A stretch of 64,000 nucleotides of DNA from Rhizobium sp. L43 (GTDB lineage Bacteria; Pseudomonadota; Alphaproteobacteria; Rhizobiales; Rhizobiaceae), in assembly GCF_002531725.1 (NCBI RefSeq), contig NZ_NWSQ01000002.1, positions 1-64,000 on the forward strand, in the 5' to 3' direction. Both the position numbers and the translations under genes were made by a program. Below are positions 43,580-53,915 of the stretch, one piece after another; position 1 is the stretch's first letter, and every line of letters starts with the position of its first letter. The notes under the pieces are model-generated. The model was not told the DNA's origin. It ran no database searches and saw nothing but the letters and a program-made list of their open reading frames with translations.

Positions 43580-43820
43580 TCTCGTCTCGCCCGATCGGCA
43601 GCACGTCGGCCGCCCTCACCGTTGGAGCTCTATATTAGACCAAAAGCCTCCGCTTTCAAATCTTTGCGAGCAGCGTCACGTCGTCACAAAGAAACGTCCG
43701 CCGGGGAGGAGGTGCGGATCGGGCAGCGGTGGCGCAAGCTCGAAGAGGACTCCGAACGATGCTGTCAAAAAACCAACGCCACCCGGAGGCGGCGTTGGAA
43801 GACGGTGTGATCGGTAAAGC

Positions 43821-45818
43821 TTAGAACTCTTCCCAGCTCTGTTCGGCGGCTGCCGCATTGCCGCCGAAGGCGCGGGCGACCTTGGCGATGGCGCGGCGGG
43901 CCGGCGAGGCGACCGACCGGTGCGGCTCGCTGCGGACGAGCGCCACGGGTGCCGGCGCGTCATCCGACAGTTTGAAGCGGGCAATGAGGCTCACCAGCCC
44001 GTTGGCTTCGGCCGAAAGCCGGTGCGTGGCGGCGGAGGTTTCCTCCACCATCGCCGCATTCTGCTGGGTCACCTGGTCCATCTGGTTGACGGCGGTGTTG
44101 ACTTCCTTGAGGCCGGTCGACTGTTCGGTCGCAGCGGTGGCGATCGAATGGATATGGTCGTTGATGGCGATGACGCGGGTGCCGATTTCGGCCAGCGCCT
44201 CGCCGGTCGCCTGGACCAGCTTGACGCCGACCTGCACCTCGTTGCCCGACTTGGTGATCAGCGCCTTGATGTCCTTGGCGGCCTTTGCCGAGCGCTGGGC
44301 GAGCTCGCGCACTTCCTGGGCAACGACTGCAAAACCCTTTCCGGCCTCGCCGGCGCGTGCCGCCTCGACGCCGGCGTTCAGGGCCAGCAGGTTGGTCTGG
44401 AAGGCGATCTCATCGATGACGTTGATGATCTGGCTGATTTCGCGCGAGGCCTGCTCGATGCGGCCCATGGCCTCGACGGCATTGCCGACGACGACGCCGG
44501 AGCGGCCGGCATTCTCCTTGGCTTCGGACACCATGATGGTGGCTTCATGCGCCCGCTCGGTGGAATTCTGAACGACGGCGGTGATTTCGTCGAGGGCGGC
44601 CGAGGTCTGTTCGAGGGCGGCCGCCTGCTGCTCGGTGCGCTTCGACAGGTCGTCGCTGGCATTGCGCAGTTCTGCGGTGTTGCCGTTCATCCCTTCCGTC
44701 GTCTCGCGCACTTCGCGCATGGTCGCCTGCAGGGTGACGAAGGTATTGTTGACGTTCTGCTGCAGTTCGGCGAAGGCGCCCTGGAAGTTACCCTTCATCG
44801 TCTGGGTGAGGTCGCCCTCGGCAAGGCTGGCGATGACGCGGCGGGTCTCGCCGATACCGGCATCGACGCTCGACAGCAGCGTGTTGATGTTGCCGGCGAA
44901 CTGATTGAGGTTGTCGTCCTCATAATCTTTGCTGATGCGGTGGGCGAAATCGCCGGCCGCAGCCGCGGCCACGACGACGGACATGCTCGACTGCAGGTCG
45001 TCGCTCTTGGCGCGCATCGCCGCTTCCTGGGCGTTCAGGCGCTTGATCGCCAGGCCGTTCTCCTTGAAGACGGCAACGGCCGCGGCCATCTCGCCGATTT
45101 CGTCGCGGCGGCCGGCAAAGGGAACCTCGGCCTCGAAATTGCCGTTGGCGACCTCGTTGATCGCACGGGTGACCCGCTTGATCGGCCGGCTCAGATGGCT
45201 GGTGCCGATATAGAAGCCCATGCCGATACCGGCCGCGATGCCGATGCCGGTAATGCTGAGGACGAGCATCAGCACCCAGGAGCGGAAACTTTCGATCTCG
45301 GCGTTGACGGCCTCGAGGGCGGCCTTGTCGGTGGCGACGACCGCGTCGATTTCCGCCTGGAACGCCTTGCGGTTGGCGCGGTTGGCGTCGTTGTTGCCCT
45401 GCTGGCTGGCGGCCTCGGGGCCGACCTCGGTGCCGAGGCGGGCCGTTTCGCTGCGGAAGGTGCGGAATTCGGCGGCGCGGGCGACGAGCTTGGCGAATGT
45501 CTCCTTTTCGCTCTCGGGAACGAGCGGCGTCCAGCCCGCGATGACCTTGTCGATCTCATCGAGGCCGGCCATCAGGCCCTTGGCGAAGTTCGGCGTATCC
45601 TTGATCGTCTTGGCCGCATAGATGCCGCGCGATTCCATCACCACCGCCGTGACGAAACGGTTGAGGCGCTCGCCGGCATAGGCGCGGGCGGCAGCCTCCT
45701 CATAAGCCGTCAGGTTGCGACTGTATTCGTGCATGGCGGACCATGCCGTTGCGCCGATCAGAAGCGCCACCGCGCCCATCACGCAAACCAGCAGATTAAT
45801 TTTGCCGCGGATCTTCAA
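43821..45818 (-). CDS. methyl-accepting chemotaxis protein
   Basis: A 665-residue transmembrane MCP. Helix 1 is at residues 8-28, a periplasmic four-helix-type sensor domain follows, and helix 2 is near 184-206. A HAMP domain comes next, then a signalling domain with the conserved tip [21 protein letters not shown]. The tail ends SWEEF, a W-x-x-F pentapeptide like the CheR/CheB tether of E. coli Tar. The start is TTG at 45818, supported by AGGAGGGC seven bases upstream; no ATG fits. It is monocistronic. The ligand is unknown. Confidence 0.93.
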   Translation of the reverse strand: MKIRGKINLLVCVMGAVALLIGATAWSAMHEYSRNLTAYEEAAARAYAGERLNRFVTAVVMESRGIYAAKTIKDTPNFAKGLMAGLDEIDKVIAGWTPLVPESEKETFAKLVARAAEFRTFRSETARLGTEVGPEAASQQGNNDANRANRKAFQAEIDAVVATDKAALEAVNAEIESFRSWVLMLVLSITGIGIAAGIGMGFYIGTSHLSRPIKRVTRAINEVANGNFEAEVPFAGRRDEIGEMAAAVAVFKENGLAIKRLNAQEAAMRAKSDDLQSSMSVVVAAAAAGDFAHRISKDYEDDNLNQFAGNINTLLSSVDAGIGETRRVIASLAEGDLTQTMKGNFQGAFAELQQNVNNTFVTLQATMREVRETTEGMNGNTAELRNASDDLSKRTEQQAAALEQTSAALDEITAVVQNSTERAHEATIMVSEAKENAGRSGVVVGNAVEAMGRIEQASREISQIINVIDEIAFQTNLLALNAGVEAARAGEAGKGFAVVAQEVRELAQRSAKAAKDIKALITKSGNEVQVGVKLVQATGEALAEIGTRVIAINDHIHSIATAATEQSTGLKEVNTAVNQMDQVTQQNAAMVEETSAATHRLSAEANGLVSLIARFKLSDDAPAPVALVRSEPHRSVASPARRAIAKVARAFGGNAAAAEQSWEEF

Positions 45819-46115
45819 TGCGATGCCCTCCTAGCTACAACACTGCCTGGAAAGCAAATTCCCAGCCCGTGACGCTAGATATCGGCGAAATTTATTAAAG
45901 TTAGATTTCCAATGTTTACGATTATGGCCGGTGAAAAATCGCCGTGTCGACTTGAAGGATGGGCGCGAGCGGCGCTGAAAAACCGAGCCATCAGCACCAA
46001 ACAACCTGTACTTGCCACAAAAGATACAACCGTTCGGCGGGCGTTGAAATTCTTAACACCAGAGTGCGAAAAATAGCAGTCGGGCAGCGCCGCAAAGTGA
46101 AATTATCCGGTATAA

Positions 46116-46144
46116 TTGACTTTCGCAGGCTTCATCCGTATAAG
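46116..46144 (+). promoter_or_regulatory. rpmH promoter; rest of the 45819-46254 gap empty
   Basis: TTGACT (46116-46121), a 17-base spacer and TATAAG (46139-46144) make a strong sigma70-type promoter about 110 bases before rpmH. No gene is seen in the remaining 300 bases between the MCP start and this promoter, which must also hold the divergent MCP promoter. Confidence 0.75.
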
Positions 46145-46254
46145 CCGCCGCACGTTCGGTCACCCAGGCCTTTCATGGCTCCGCCCGTTCGAAAAACAAC
46201 GCTCCTTGCATTATGCAAATTCAAGAAGGGCCGCACTCCGCGGTGTTTAAATAA

Positions 46255-46389
46255 ATGAAGCGTACCTACCAACCATCCAAGCTTGTCCGCAAGCGTCGCC
46301 ACGGCTTCCGTGCGCGCATGTCCACCAAGGGTGGCCGCAAGGTCATCGCCGGCCGCCGCGCGCAGGGCCGCAAGCGTCTTTCGGCTTAA
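46255..46389 (+). CDS. rpmH: 50S ribosomal protein L34
   Basis: A 44-residue basic protein: [18 protein letters not shown], then [20 protein letters not shown] and RKRLSA. This is full-length bacterial L34. It is the first gene of the rpmH-rnpA-yidC unit found in most bacteria. A promoter lies about 110 bases upstream; the leader may be involved in translational control, as is common for this gene, but no structure was proven. Confidence 0.97.
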   Translation: MKRTYQPSKLVRKRRHGFRARMSTKGGRKVIAGRRAQGRKRLSA

Positions 46390-46410
46390 GGCCGGGTTGC
46401 CCGGTAAGAG

Positions 46411-46812
46411 ATGGCGGGCGAATTGACGACCAAAGACCAGAAACACACTGTCGGGCGGCTGAAAAGCCGCCCGCAGTTTCTTGCCGTTCGCGAAGGCGAA
46501 AAACGCCGCGGCGGCCTCTTCCTGCTCGAAGTCCTCGACCGGAAGGAACCCGACAGCCAAGCCCGTGTCGGTTTTACAGTCACCAAAAAACATGGCAACG
46601 CGGTCGAACGGAACCGCATGCGCCGCCGCCTGAAAGAGGCGGTGCGGCTTCATGCGGGGTTTGCAATGCAGCCCGGACACGACTATGTGGTTGTCGCGCG
46701 CAGGGACGTGCTTGAGGCGTCCTTCAAGGAATTGGCCGCGGAACTGAAATTTCGCGTGGAAACCAGGCCGAAACACCGGCGCTCCGGAGACGGGCGCCCC
46801 AGGAACGTATGA
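46411..46812 (+). CDS. rnpA: ribonuclease P protein component
   Basis: A 133-residue protein that assists the RNase P RNA in removing 5' leaders from tRNA precursors. The RNR motif is in [18 protein letters not shown], and GFTVTKKHG is the preceding strand. It begins 21 bases after rpmH and its stop overlaps the yidC start by four bases. The length and termini are normal. Confidence 0.96.
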   Translation: MAGELTTKDQKHTVGRLKSRPQFLAVREGEKRRGGLFLLEVLDRKEPDSQARVGFTVTKKHGNAVERNRMRRRLKEAVRLHAGFAMQPGHDYVVVARRDVLEASFKELAAELKFRVETRPKHRRSGDGRPRNV

Positions 46813-48605
46813 TGGAAAACAACCGCAATTACTTCATTGCGATCGCTCTCTCGGTGCTGATCGTCCTCGGCTGGCAGTTTCTCTATATGAATCCGCGCAT
46901 CGAAAGCCAGCGCAAGGCGCAGGAAGCCCAGAAGGCGCAGCAGCAGACCGAACAGGTGCAGCAGCCCGCAGCAAGCGGCCAGGCACCGGCCCAGACGAAC
47001 GGCGCGGCACCTTCCAGCCAGGCGGCCGCGACGGCGACACTCGAGCAGGCGCTGCAGAAGTCCCCGCGTGTCGTCATCGATACCGCGGCACTTTCCGGCT
47101 CGATCAACCTTGCCGGCGCCCGTCTCGACGATCTGAAGCTCAAAGGCTATCACGAGACCGTCGACGACTCGAGCCCGATCATCACGCTGTTCAGCCCGGC
47201 CGAAACCAAGGACGGTTACTTCACCGAACTCGGCTATATCGGCAGCGATGCGACGGGCAGCGTTCCCGGTCCCTCGACGCTCTGGACGGCGCCTGAGGGC
47301 GCCAAGCTCACCGAGAAGACGCCGGTCACGCTCTCCTACACCAATGACAAGGGTCTGACCTTCACCCGCACCATCTCCGTCGACGAACGCTACATGTTCA
47401 CCATCGCCGACAAGATCGAAAATACAGGCCAGGCTCCCGCCTCGCTCAATTCCTACGGCCGTGTCACGCGCTACAACAAGCCGACGACGCCGTCGGTCTA
47501 CGTCCTGCATGAAGGCTTCATCGGCGTCATCGGCGATGACGGCCTGGTGGAAACCAAATATACCGCCGCCGAGAAGGAAGCCGTGAAACCGGCTAAATCC
47601 ACTGGCGGCTGGCTCGGCATTACCGACAAATACTGGGCGGCGACAATCGTTCCGCCGCAGACGAGCCCCTATGAGGCAAGCTTCTCGCATTTTCCCGACG
47701 GTCAGCCCCGCTATCAGGCCGACTATAAGGAAGATGCCTTCACCGTTGCACCGGGCCAATCGATCGAACTCAAGAACCTCGTCTTCGCCGGCGCCAAGGA
47801 AGTGCCCGTCATCGACGGCTATGAGGCCAGCTACTCGATCCCGAAGTTCGACCGCCTGATCGACTGGGGCTGGTTCTATTTCATCACCAAGCCGATGTTC
47901 AAGCTGATGGACTTCTTCTTCCGTTACTTCGGCAATTTCGGCGTGGCGATCCTGTGCACCACCATCGTCGTCAAGGCGCTGTTCTTCCCGCTCGCCAGCA
48001 AGCAATACGCTTCGATGGCCAACATGAAGCGCATGCAGCCGAAGATGGAGGAGCTGAAGGCGAAATTCGCCGACGACCGCATGGGGCTGCAGCAGGCGAC
48101 GATGCAGCTCTACAAGGAAGAAAAGATCAATCCGATCGCCGGCTGCTGGCCGGTGGCGCTGCAGATCCCGATCTTCTTCTCGCTCTACAAGGTGATCTAC
48201 ATCACCATCGAGATGCGGCACGCACCGTTCTTCGGCTGGATCAAGGACCTTTCGGCGCCCGATCCGACGACGATCGTCAATCTCTTCGGCCTGCTGCCCT
48301 TCGAGGCGCCGACGCTGCTGCATCTTGGCGTCTGGCCGCTGATCATGGGCGTCACCATGTTCCTGCAGATGCGCATGAACCCGACGCCGCCCGATCCGAC
48401 GCAGGCGATGATCTTCAACTGGATGCCGCTGGTGTTCATGTTCATGCTGGCAAGCTTCCCGGCCGGCCTGGTCATCTACTGGGCCTGGAACAACACGCTC
48501 TCGGTGGCGCAGCAGTCGGTGATCATGCGGCGCCACGGCGTCAAGGTCGAGCTGTTCGACAATCTGAAGGGTCTGTTCCGGCGAAAACCGGCGCCATCGA
48601 AATAA
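46809..48605 (+). CDS. yidC: membrane protein insertase YidC
   Basis: A 598-residue inner-membrane insertase. The N-terminal anchor ([21 protein letters not shown]) is followed by a Gln/Ala-rich linker, the periplasmic P1 beta domain (residues about 70-340), and five core helices ([51 protein letters not shown]). The hydrophilic groove Arg is expected in the N-terminal part of the second helix region. It inserts Sec-dependent and independent membrane proteins. It is coupled to rnpA by overlap and followed by a terminator. Confidence 0.97.
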   Translation: MMENNRNYFIAIALSVLIVLGWQFLYMNPRIESQRKAQEAQKAQQQTEQVQQPAASGQAPAQTNGAAPSSQAAATATLEQALQKSPRVVIDTAALSGSINLAGARLDDLKLKGYHETVDDSSPIITLFSPAETKDGYFTELGYIGSDATGSVPGPSTLWTAPEGAKLTEKTPVTLSYTNDKGLTFTRTISVDERYMFTIADKIENTGQAPASLNSYGRVTRYNKPTTPSVYVLHEGFIGVIGDDGLVETKYTAAEKEAVKPAKSTGGWLGITDKYWAATIVPPQTSPYEASFSHFPDGQPRYQADYKEDAFTVAPGQSIELKNLVFAGAKEVPVIDGYEASYSIPKFDRLIDWGWFYFITKPMFKLMDFFFRYFGNFGVAILCTTIVVKALFFPLASKQYASMANMKRMQPKMEELKAKFADDRMGLQQATMQLYKEEKINPIAGCWPVALQIPIFFSLYKVIYITIEMRHAPFFGWIKDLSAPDPTTIVNLFGLLPFEAPTLLHLGVWPLIMGVTMFLQMRMNPTPPDPTQAMIFNWMPLVFMFMLASFPAGLVIYWAWNNTLSVAQQSVIMRRHGVKVELFDNLKGLFRRKPAPSK

Positions 48606-48614
48606 GGCTTGCAG

Positions 48615-48640
48615 AGCCCCGCTCCGGCGGGGCTTTTCGT
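48615..48640 (+). terminator. rho-independent terminator after yidC
   Basis: AGCCCCGC-TCCG-GCGGGGCT followed by TTTCGTTT begins ten bases after the yidC stop. It ends the rpmH-rnpA-yidC transcript. Confidence 0.85.
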
Positions 48641-48760
48641 TTCCGCTCGGCCGACGATGGTCGGTGAAGCATGGCCTGCGAACCGCCGCAAAGCTTGACA
48701 TCTGCCCGCAAAACCACGAAGCCCGATAAAAGACCGAACCCGGAGATTGCAGAGCCCCGC

Positions 48761-49414
48761 ATGCCAGACACCGAAAAGCCGCTCTTCGGCCATCCATGGA
48801 TTTTCATCCGCGGCGTCCCGTCGCTCAACTTCCTGCCGCCGGAAGGGCCGTTGGAAGTGGCCTTCGCCGGGCGTTCGAATGTCGGCAAATCCTCACTGAT
48901 CAATGCGCTGGTCGGCCAGAAGGGCCTGGCGCGCACCTCGAACACGCCGGGGCGCACGCAGGAACTCAACTATTTCGTTCCGGACGGCTATTCCGGCGAA
49001 GGCGGCGACATGCCGCCGATGGCGATCGTCGACATGCCGGGTTACGGTTATGCGCAGGCGCCGAAGGAGCAGGTCGACAAGTGGACCAAGCTGGTTTTCG
49101 ACTATCTGCGCGGCCGCGCGACGCTGAAGCGCGTCTATGTGCTGATCGACAGCCGCCATGGCATCAAGAAGAATGACGATGACGTGCTCGATCTGCTCGA
49201 CAAGGCGGCCGTCTCCTATCAGATCGTGCTGACCAAGACCGACAAGATCAAGGCGGCTGGTGTGCCGAAGCTGCTGGCCGAAACCGCGGAAAAGATCCGC
49301 AAACGGCCGGCTGCCTATCCCGGCGTGCTGTCCACCTCGTCGGAAAAGGGCGATGGGCTGGACGATCTGCGCCAGGCGATCGCCGAAACCGTCGGCATCG
49401 CCCGCTGGAAATAG
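48761..49414 (+). CDS. engB: ribosome biogenesis GTPase EngB (YihA/YsxC)
   Basis: A 217-residue GTPase needed for large-subunit assembly. The G motifs are all present: GRSNVGKSS (G1), TSNTPGRTQ (G2), DMPGYG (G3), TKTDK (G4) and SSEKGDG (G5). I chose MPDTEKP as the start to match the family beginning ([14 protein letters not shown]); an in-frame ATG at 48671 would add 30 residues and begins inside the yidC terminator region, though the ribosome site of the chosen ATG is weak. It follows yidC as in other rhizobia. Confidence 0.93.
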   Translation: MPDTEKPLFGHPWIFIRGVPSLNFLPPEGPLEVAFAGRSNVGKSSLINALVGQKGLARTSNTPGRTQELNYFVPDGYSGEGGDMPPMAIVDMPGYGYAQAPKEQVDKWTKLVFDYLRGRATLKRVYVLIDSRHGIKKNDDDVLDLLDKAAVSYQIVLTKTDKIKAAGVPKLLAETAEKIRKRPAAYPGVLSTSSEKGDGLDDLRQAIAETVGIARWK

Positions 49415-49675
49415 AGCGCGCGCCCCGACGTGGTGCCCTGTTTGGTGTAAAGGCCTCCGCGACATCCCAAAGTTGAATCTGCGACAAATTGAAAACTAAA
49501 GGTTGACGGCACAGCTGTGTTGAGCTAGATAGCGATCATCGAATTTTGCTTGCTGGCTTGGTTATCGCGCGATTGGCACCGCGCTCTGAACGAACTTCCT
49601 TTCAAAAATCGCTATCACCATCCGCATCGCCTTGGCGCTGCGGTTCTTCAATATGCTATGAAAGGGTTCATCATC

Positions 49676-49885
49676 ATGGCCACTGGCACAGTTAAATGGT
49701 TCAATTCCACCAAAGGCTTCGGCTTCATTCAGCCTGACAATGGCGACGCTGACGCCTTCGTTCACATCTCCGCCGTCGAGCGCGCCGGAATGCGCGATCT
49801 CGTCGAAGGCCAGAAGATCGGCTTTGATCTCGAGCGTGACAGCAAGTCTGGCAAGATGTCCGCTTGCAATCTCCAGAACGCTTAA
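49676..49885 (+). CDS. cspA: cold-shock domain protein
   Basis: A 69-residue single cold-shock domain binding single-stranded RNA and DNA. The RNP1 motif is KGFGFIQ and RNP2 is DAFVHIS. The start [10 protein letters not shown] was chosen from the family; an upstream ATG (49658) adds six residues and lies over the probable ribosome site AAAGGG. The leader of more than 150 bases fits cold-shock messages that sense temperature by folding. A clear terminator follows. It may be any of several csp paralogues. Confidence 0.94.
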   Translation: MATGTVKWFNSTKGFGFIQPDNGDADAFVHISAVERAGMRDLVEGQKIGFDLERDSKSGKMSACNLQNA

Positions 49886-49948
49886 ATCGATATCTGCTTT
49901 CCTTTGACCACGGATGTACTGGCACTGCCGGAAGCACGTTATCAATTC

Positions 49949-49976
49949 AAGGCCAGGCGATTTGCCTGGCCTTTTT
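49949..49976 (+). terminator. terminator after the cold-shock gene
   Basis: AAGGCCAGGC-GATTT-GCCTGGCCTT followed by TTTG is a perfect 10-bp stem with a T run, 63 bases past the cspA stop. Confidence 0.85.
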
Positions 49977-50123
49977 GTTTCCAACCATAAGGCAAGCCAA
50001 GCGTGGTTGGTCCACCGTCGCCGGGAGATCGCGTCCGGCACATGGACTTCACCGCATCGCCATCTCCGGAACATCGCGAAATCAGGTGATGCTCACGGTC
50101 CACTTGCACCCAAGGAAGCATCG

Positions 50124-50399
50124 ATGACAGAGAATACGAAGGAACTTCAGGCGATCAATACGGCTTGGCAGATTGCCATTCAGGAGATCTTACGCATGGT
50201 TATCCGAGACATGTATCACGGCGGCGGCGAGGAATCATTCAAGACGCATATCAAGCGTATCGAAGAGGCGGCCGTGGACAGCATTTACACGGATTTGCGG
50301 CTGCGCGGGACAGATGAATGGACTGAAGTCCTGGTCAAGGATAAAGCCAGCAATTTCGTCACGATGCTGCTGACGTCCTTTGCATATGATCGGGCCTAG
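50124..50399 (+). CDS. conserved hypothetical protein
   Basis: A 91-residue cytoplasmic protein: MTENTKELQAINTAWQIAIQ, a charged middle with KTHIKRIEEAAVDSIY, and an LVKDKASNFVTMLLTSFAY end. It is predicted largely helical with no known domain. AAGGAAG lies before the ATG; the in-frame extension to 49914 crosses the cspA terminator and is rejected. Monocistronic. Confidence 0.75.
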   Translation: MTENTKELQAINTAWQIAIQEILRMVIRDMYHGGGEESFKTHIKRIEEAAVDSIYTDLRLRGTDEWTEVLVKDKASNFVTMLLTSFAYDRA

Positions 50400-50500
50400 A
50401 GCAATTCCAGAAAAAGTGCGAAGCGGTTTTCCGTCCGGAATTGCGTAAAAACAAAAGGATAGAGCGGTTCTGCGCTTCCGTTAAAAGCTGAACCGCTCTA
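50399..50500. repeat. rhizobial palindromic intergenic repeat
   Basis: GCAATTCC/GGAATTGC (50401-50444) and AGAGCGGTTC/GAACCGCTCT (50461-50499) form two adjacent hairpins starting at the stop codon of the previous gene. GAGCAATTC occurs again near 41983. This is a widespread rhizobial intergenic unit. Confidence 0.7.
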
Positions 50501-50643
50501 GATCACGGTCCGGCATAATCGCCGCACAGGAAACTGCCTGCATGGGCTGACCGGCGTTGATTGCGCTTGCCTCCCCGCAGTTTTTAAAGCAACCCTTCAC
50601 TCTCATGCTGTGCAAGAGCAGCCGTGTCCGCGAGTAATGTTTG

Positions 50644-51720
50644 ATGACTGATAGCAAAGACCAGCCCCTTTCGCCCGAAGGCGTCGGCAATTTGCCTCAT
50701 CTTGCCGAAGCCCTCGATGACGACCGGTTTCGACATTTTCTCGATCATGTTCCATTCGCAGTGGCCGTCTCCGAACTCGGCGGCAACGAGGCGCTGATTT
50801 ACGTCAACCTGGAATTCGAGCGGCTGACGGCGCTGGCGGCAACGCAGGTCCAGGGAAAACGCTGGTCGGAAATCGAATTGAATTCGACCGCAGTTTCAGG
50901 AGAAGCGACGCTCACCGCGGCTGTGACCTCTGCGGAGGAATATGTTGGTGCCTTCTCGCTGGCAGCCGAAGCTGAGAGCACGGCGATAATCGATGTCTGG
51001 TCGAATACCATCATCGACGACGATGACACTCCGCTTTTCCGATTGGTGGCCTTTGCGGCTCGCAATGAGGCGGCGGCTGATCAGAGCTTCAACGAGCTGC
51101 TGACGGAGAAAGATGTCCTCCTGCGCGAACTTCAGCACCGCGTGAAGAACAATCTTCAGATGATCACGGCGCTCATCCGGATGGAGGCGCGCAATGCTCA
51201 GCAGAGTGAGGAAAGCGAAAGGTTTGCACGCCTTGCCGGGCGGATTGAAGCCTTGGCTCTCCTCTACCGCTCGCTATCAGACGAAGAAAGGGGCGGGACA
51301 ATCGATCTTGGCACCTATGTGAGCCAAATCGCCGCCTCGGTGATGGCAGCCCACGCAGTGGAAGGTATCCGGCTGGACATGAAGGTCGATACCTGGCCGG
51401 TTTCGGTCAATGTGGCCATGCCGGCCGGACTTGTCATCAACGAACTCCTCACCAATACGCTCAAACATGCCTTCGTCGGGCGTGATGGCGGGGAGATCAC
51501 GCTTCGCTGTGTCGTCAGCGATACCGGGTGCAGGATCACCGTCGCCGATAACGGGATCGGTCTCCCCCTAGATGTGAACTGGCCGCACCCGGGAAAGCTG
51601 AGCGCGATGATCGTACAGTCCCTGAAACAAAACGCCCGCGCCGAAGTGGAAGTGACCTCGTCGCCGGACACCGGCATGAGCGTCTCACTCGTCTTCCCGA
51701 GAGCCGAAGCGGCCCAATAG
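50644..51720 (+). CDS. PAS histidine kinase of the HisKA_2/HWE group
   Basis: A 358-residue soluble kinase. A PAS domain (residues about 25-140: FLDHVPFAVAVSELGGNEALIYVN) precedes a HisKA_2 dimerisation domain with the phospho-acceptor in ELQHRVKNNLQMITALI. The ATPase domain follows (NELLTNTLKHAF, DNGIGLPL). It lacks membrane helices. Kinases of this group feed the alphaproteobacterial general stress response (PhyR) or LOV/PAS light and redox pathways. No response regulator is adjacent. The upstream ribosome site is poor, so expression may be low or the start uncertain by a few residues. Confidence 0.88.
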   Translation: MTDSKDQPLSPEGVGNLPHLAEALDDDRFRHFLDHVPFAVAVSELGGNEALIYVNLEFERLTALAATQVQGKRWSEIELNSTAVSGEATLTAAVTSAEEYVGAFSLAAEAESTAIIDVWSNTIIDDDDTPLFRLVAFAARNEAAADQSFNELLTEKDVLLRELQHRVKNNLQMITALIRMEARNAQQSEESERFARLAGRIEALALLYRSLSDEERGGTIDLGTYVSQIAASVMAAHAVEGIRLDMKVDTWPVSVNVAMPAGLVINELLTNTLKHAFVGRDGGEITLRCVVSDTGCRITVADNGIGLPLDVNWPHPGKLSAMIVQSLKQNARAEVEVTSSPDTGMSVSLVFPRAEAAQ

Positions 51721-51797
51721 CCTCGTCAATGGTTATCGCGCCCCTCTCCTGGAAGCATTAGAATTCACGACAGCACACATCATTCTCGCTCGCATTA

Positions 51798-51819
51798 GGG
51801 GCGCCCCGAAGAGCGCCCC
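51798..51819. terminator. weak hairpin between converging genes
   Basis: GGGGCGC-(8)-GCGCCCC lies between the kinase stop and the fasciclin stop, which converge. There is no T run, so factor-independent termination is doubtful. Confidence 0.4.
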
Positions 51820-51836
51820 ATGTGACACGCGCCGGC

Positions 51837-52391
51837 TTACATCTTCGGCAGCAGCACCTTGTCGACGACGTGGATGACGCCGTTCGACTGTTTGACGTCG
51901 GCGATGGTCACATGCGAGACGCCGCCGTTTTCATCGGTCAGGGTGATCTTGCCCTTGCTTTCCTTAGCTTTCAGCACGCAGCCGCCGACGGTCTTGATGT
52001 CGTGCTCGCCGCCGTCATCCCTGATCATCTTGGCGACGGTCTTGGCCATCGCATCGGCGGCAACGACGTGGCAGGTCAGAACCTTGGTGAGCGTCGCCTT
52101 GTTTTCCGGCTTCAGCAGCGTGTCGACGGTGCCTTTCGGCAGGGCGGCGAAAGCCTCGTTGGTCGGTGCGAAGACGGTGAAGGGGCCTTTGCCCTCGAGC
52201 GTGCCGACCAGGCCGGCCGCCTTGACGGCTGCGACCAGGGTCGTGTGATCCTTGGAATTCACGGCGTTTTCGATGATGTTCTTGCTATCGAACATCGCCG
52301 CACCGCCGACCACCGGGTTCTTGGCGGCAGCAAGGGCGACGGCGGACATGGCGGTGGCGAGCGCGACGCCGCGCAATACGGACTTGATCAT
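51837..52391 (-). CDS. exported fasciclin (FAS1) domain protein
   Basis: A 184-residue protein. The signal peptide (VLRGVALATAMSAVALAAA) is followed by one FAS1 domain: H1-type PFTVFAPTNEAFAALP and the H2-type NGVIHVVDKVLLP end are intact. FAS1 proteins mediate adhesion or envelope functions. GAGGAG precedes the ATG. It lies downstream of the anti-sigma gene on the same strand, with a possible ECF-type promoter TGAAAC-N17-CGTAGT (52484-52456) in front, so regulation by the sigma factor encoded next to it is likely. Confidence 0.9.
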   Translation of the reverse strand: MIKSVLRGVALATAMSAVALAAAKNPVVGGAAMFDSKNIIENAVNSKDHTTLVAAVKAAGLVGTLEGKGPFTVFAPTNEAFAALPKGTVDTLLKPENKATLTKVLTCHVVAADAMAKTVAKMIRDDGGEHDIKTVGGCVLKAKESKGKITLTDENGGVSHVTIADVKQSNGVIHVVDKVLLPKM

Positions 52392-52515
52392 GATTTTCTC
52401 CTCACCGGACACCATCCGCGGGGCTTTATGCCTGAGCGTCGTCCGGACAATTCGAACTACGGAGGGCCGCGCCGAATAGTTTCAGACAGGAGAAATTTGA
52501 TTGAGGCCGGTGCGA

Positions 52516-53235
52516 TTATGGTCGGTGCAGGGGGCCGCTTGCGATCACCGGACCGGTCGCCTGGCCGGTCGGCGAACCTCCGAAGGGTTCGAGGCTGACG
52601 GCAAGTGTTGCGCCATCGGCGACTTGGCTGCGCAATTCGGCGGGAATGACGAGTTCACCGCTTTCGCCCGGCTGGAAGACGCCGAGCGATCTCGTCATGC
52701 CGCTGCCCGGTACCAGCCAGAGTTCCAGCGACTTCTCCTCCGGCTTGCCGGCGGCGACCGGCACGATCTTCAGCCGGCCGCTCTGCAGCTCGTAGGAGGC
52801 GAGAAGGTTGATGGTGCTGTTCTGGCCTGAAAGCGAGGCCACCAGCGGTGCCGGCCCCTGCGGCTGCGGCACCACGCCGGAAGCGAAGATGACGGCGCTG
52901 ACGGCAACGACGATGCAGGCAAAGCTCAGCGAGCGCCAGAAACCTGCCGAATTCCAGAGCCCTTGTGAAAAGGATGCGGGTTTTCCAGCATCGCCGAAAA
53001 GCCGCGCCTCGATCTGTTTGAAGGTTTCCCGGCTTGGAGCAGCGGCTTCATACTCGTCATTGAAGGCGGAAAGATTGGTCTCCCAGCGGCTGACGATGGC
53101 GGCGAAGGGCCGGTCGTGGCGCATGCGCTCTTCCACCACCCGCCGGTCCTGTAGCGACAGGACGCCAAGCACATATTCGCCGGCGAGAACCTCGTCGCGG
53201 GAGCGGTCTCCCTTGCTTTTGTCGGGCGATGTCAT
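52516..53235 (-). CDS. RskA-type anti-sigma factor
   Basis: A 239-residue membrane anti-sigma factor. The cytoplasmic N-terminal part ([20 protein letters not shown]) is the RskA-type sigma-binding segment and lacks the HxxxCxxC zinc motif. One membrane helix is at about 102-122, followed by a periplasmic C-terminal domain (RskA domain: [28 protein letters not shown]). Its ATG overlaps the sigma stop (ATGA). It should hold the sigma factor until a signal, probably oxidative or proteolytic, releases it. Confidence 0.9.
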   Translation of the reverse strand: MTSPDKSKGDRSRDEVLAGEYVLGVLSLQDRRVVEERMRHDRPFAAIVSRWETNLSAFNDEYEAAAPSRETFKQIEARLFGDAGKPASFSQGLWNSAGFWRSLSFACIVVAVSAVIFASGVVPQPQGPAPLVASLSGQNSTINLLASYELQSGRLKIVPVAAGKPEEKSLELWLVPGSGMTRSLGVFQPGESGELVIPAELRSQVADGATLAVSLEPFGGSPTGQATGPVIASGPLHRP

Positions 53236-53771
53236 CGTTCCATGCACTCTCTCAGTTTCAAGAGGCTGCGCCTGAGCCAGGTCCGCATCGTGTTCAGCGG
53301 GACACCAAACTGATCGGCCAGTTCCTGATAGCTCAGTCCTTCAACATAAGCCCGTTTCACCGCGACCGCACGATCAGCTTCCAACTCTTCCATGCAGGTG
53401 TCAATCCGCCTTCCTTCATCCTTCGTCATCGTCTGCATTTCCGGGTCGGGCAAGGCATCAGCAAGATCGTAGGCGCTGTCGAGTTCGTCGGCGACAGGTT
53501 TGCGCGCCCGCAGTGCATCGATCGACCGGTTGCGGGCAATCGCCGAGAGCCACGCCGAGGACGAACCCGTGGCTGCCTGGAAGCTTCGGGCTCGTTGCCA
53601 GATGCTGATATAAACTTCCTGCAGGGCTTCTCCGGCTTCCGTGCGATCCTTCAAGATACGCAGGCAGATCGCAAAAAGTTTCGGCCCGGTCTGGTTGTAG
53701 AGGGCCACGAAGGCCCTGCGGTCGCCGAGCGCGACGCGGCCGATCAGGTCTGCAATGTCATCGCCTTGCAT
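53232..53771 (-). CDS. ECF sigma factor (SigK/RpoE-like)
   Basis: A 179-residue ECF sigma factor. Region 2 is at residues about 12-85 ([34 protein letters not shown]) and region 4 at 120-175 with the [25 protein letters not shown]. The start ATG 53771 has TGAGGAA five bases before it; an ATG 12 bases earlier is less well placed. It pairs with the RskA-like factor and a fasciclin gene, the arrangement known for SigK in mycobacteria. It likely activates its own operon and the fasciclin gene. Confidence 0.91.
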   Translation of the reverse strand: MQGDDIADLIGRVALGDRRAFVALYNQTGPKLFAICLRILKDRTEAGEALQEVYISIWQRARSFQAATGSSSAWLSAIARNRSIDALRARKPVADELDSAYDLADALPDPEMQTMTKDEGRRIDTCMEELEADRAVAVKRAYVEGLSYQELADQFGVPLNTMRTWLRRSLLKLRECMER

Positions 53772-53915
53772 GCCGTTCCTCATATCATGCTTGCGCTGTG
53801 CCCGACGGCGACAGCGTCCTGCTCCGCGCCAGATACGAAAAACTATTGCCCTCTGGATTATTCCCTCTGTCGGAAACTTGCGATAAAAGGCCGCGAACAA
53901 TTCTGCGGGGTCCCC

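Noticed and set aside
43920..45872. 650-codon plus-strand frame over the chemoreceptor gene
   Set aside because: Shadow of the MCP; its repetitive His/Asp/Gly content mirrors the coiled-coil codons on the other strand.
46683..48797. 704-codon minus-strand frame over rnpA and yidC
   Set aside because: Antisense to two core genes, with His/Arg/Asp-rich low-complexity text.
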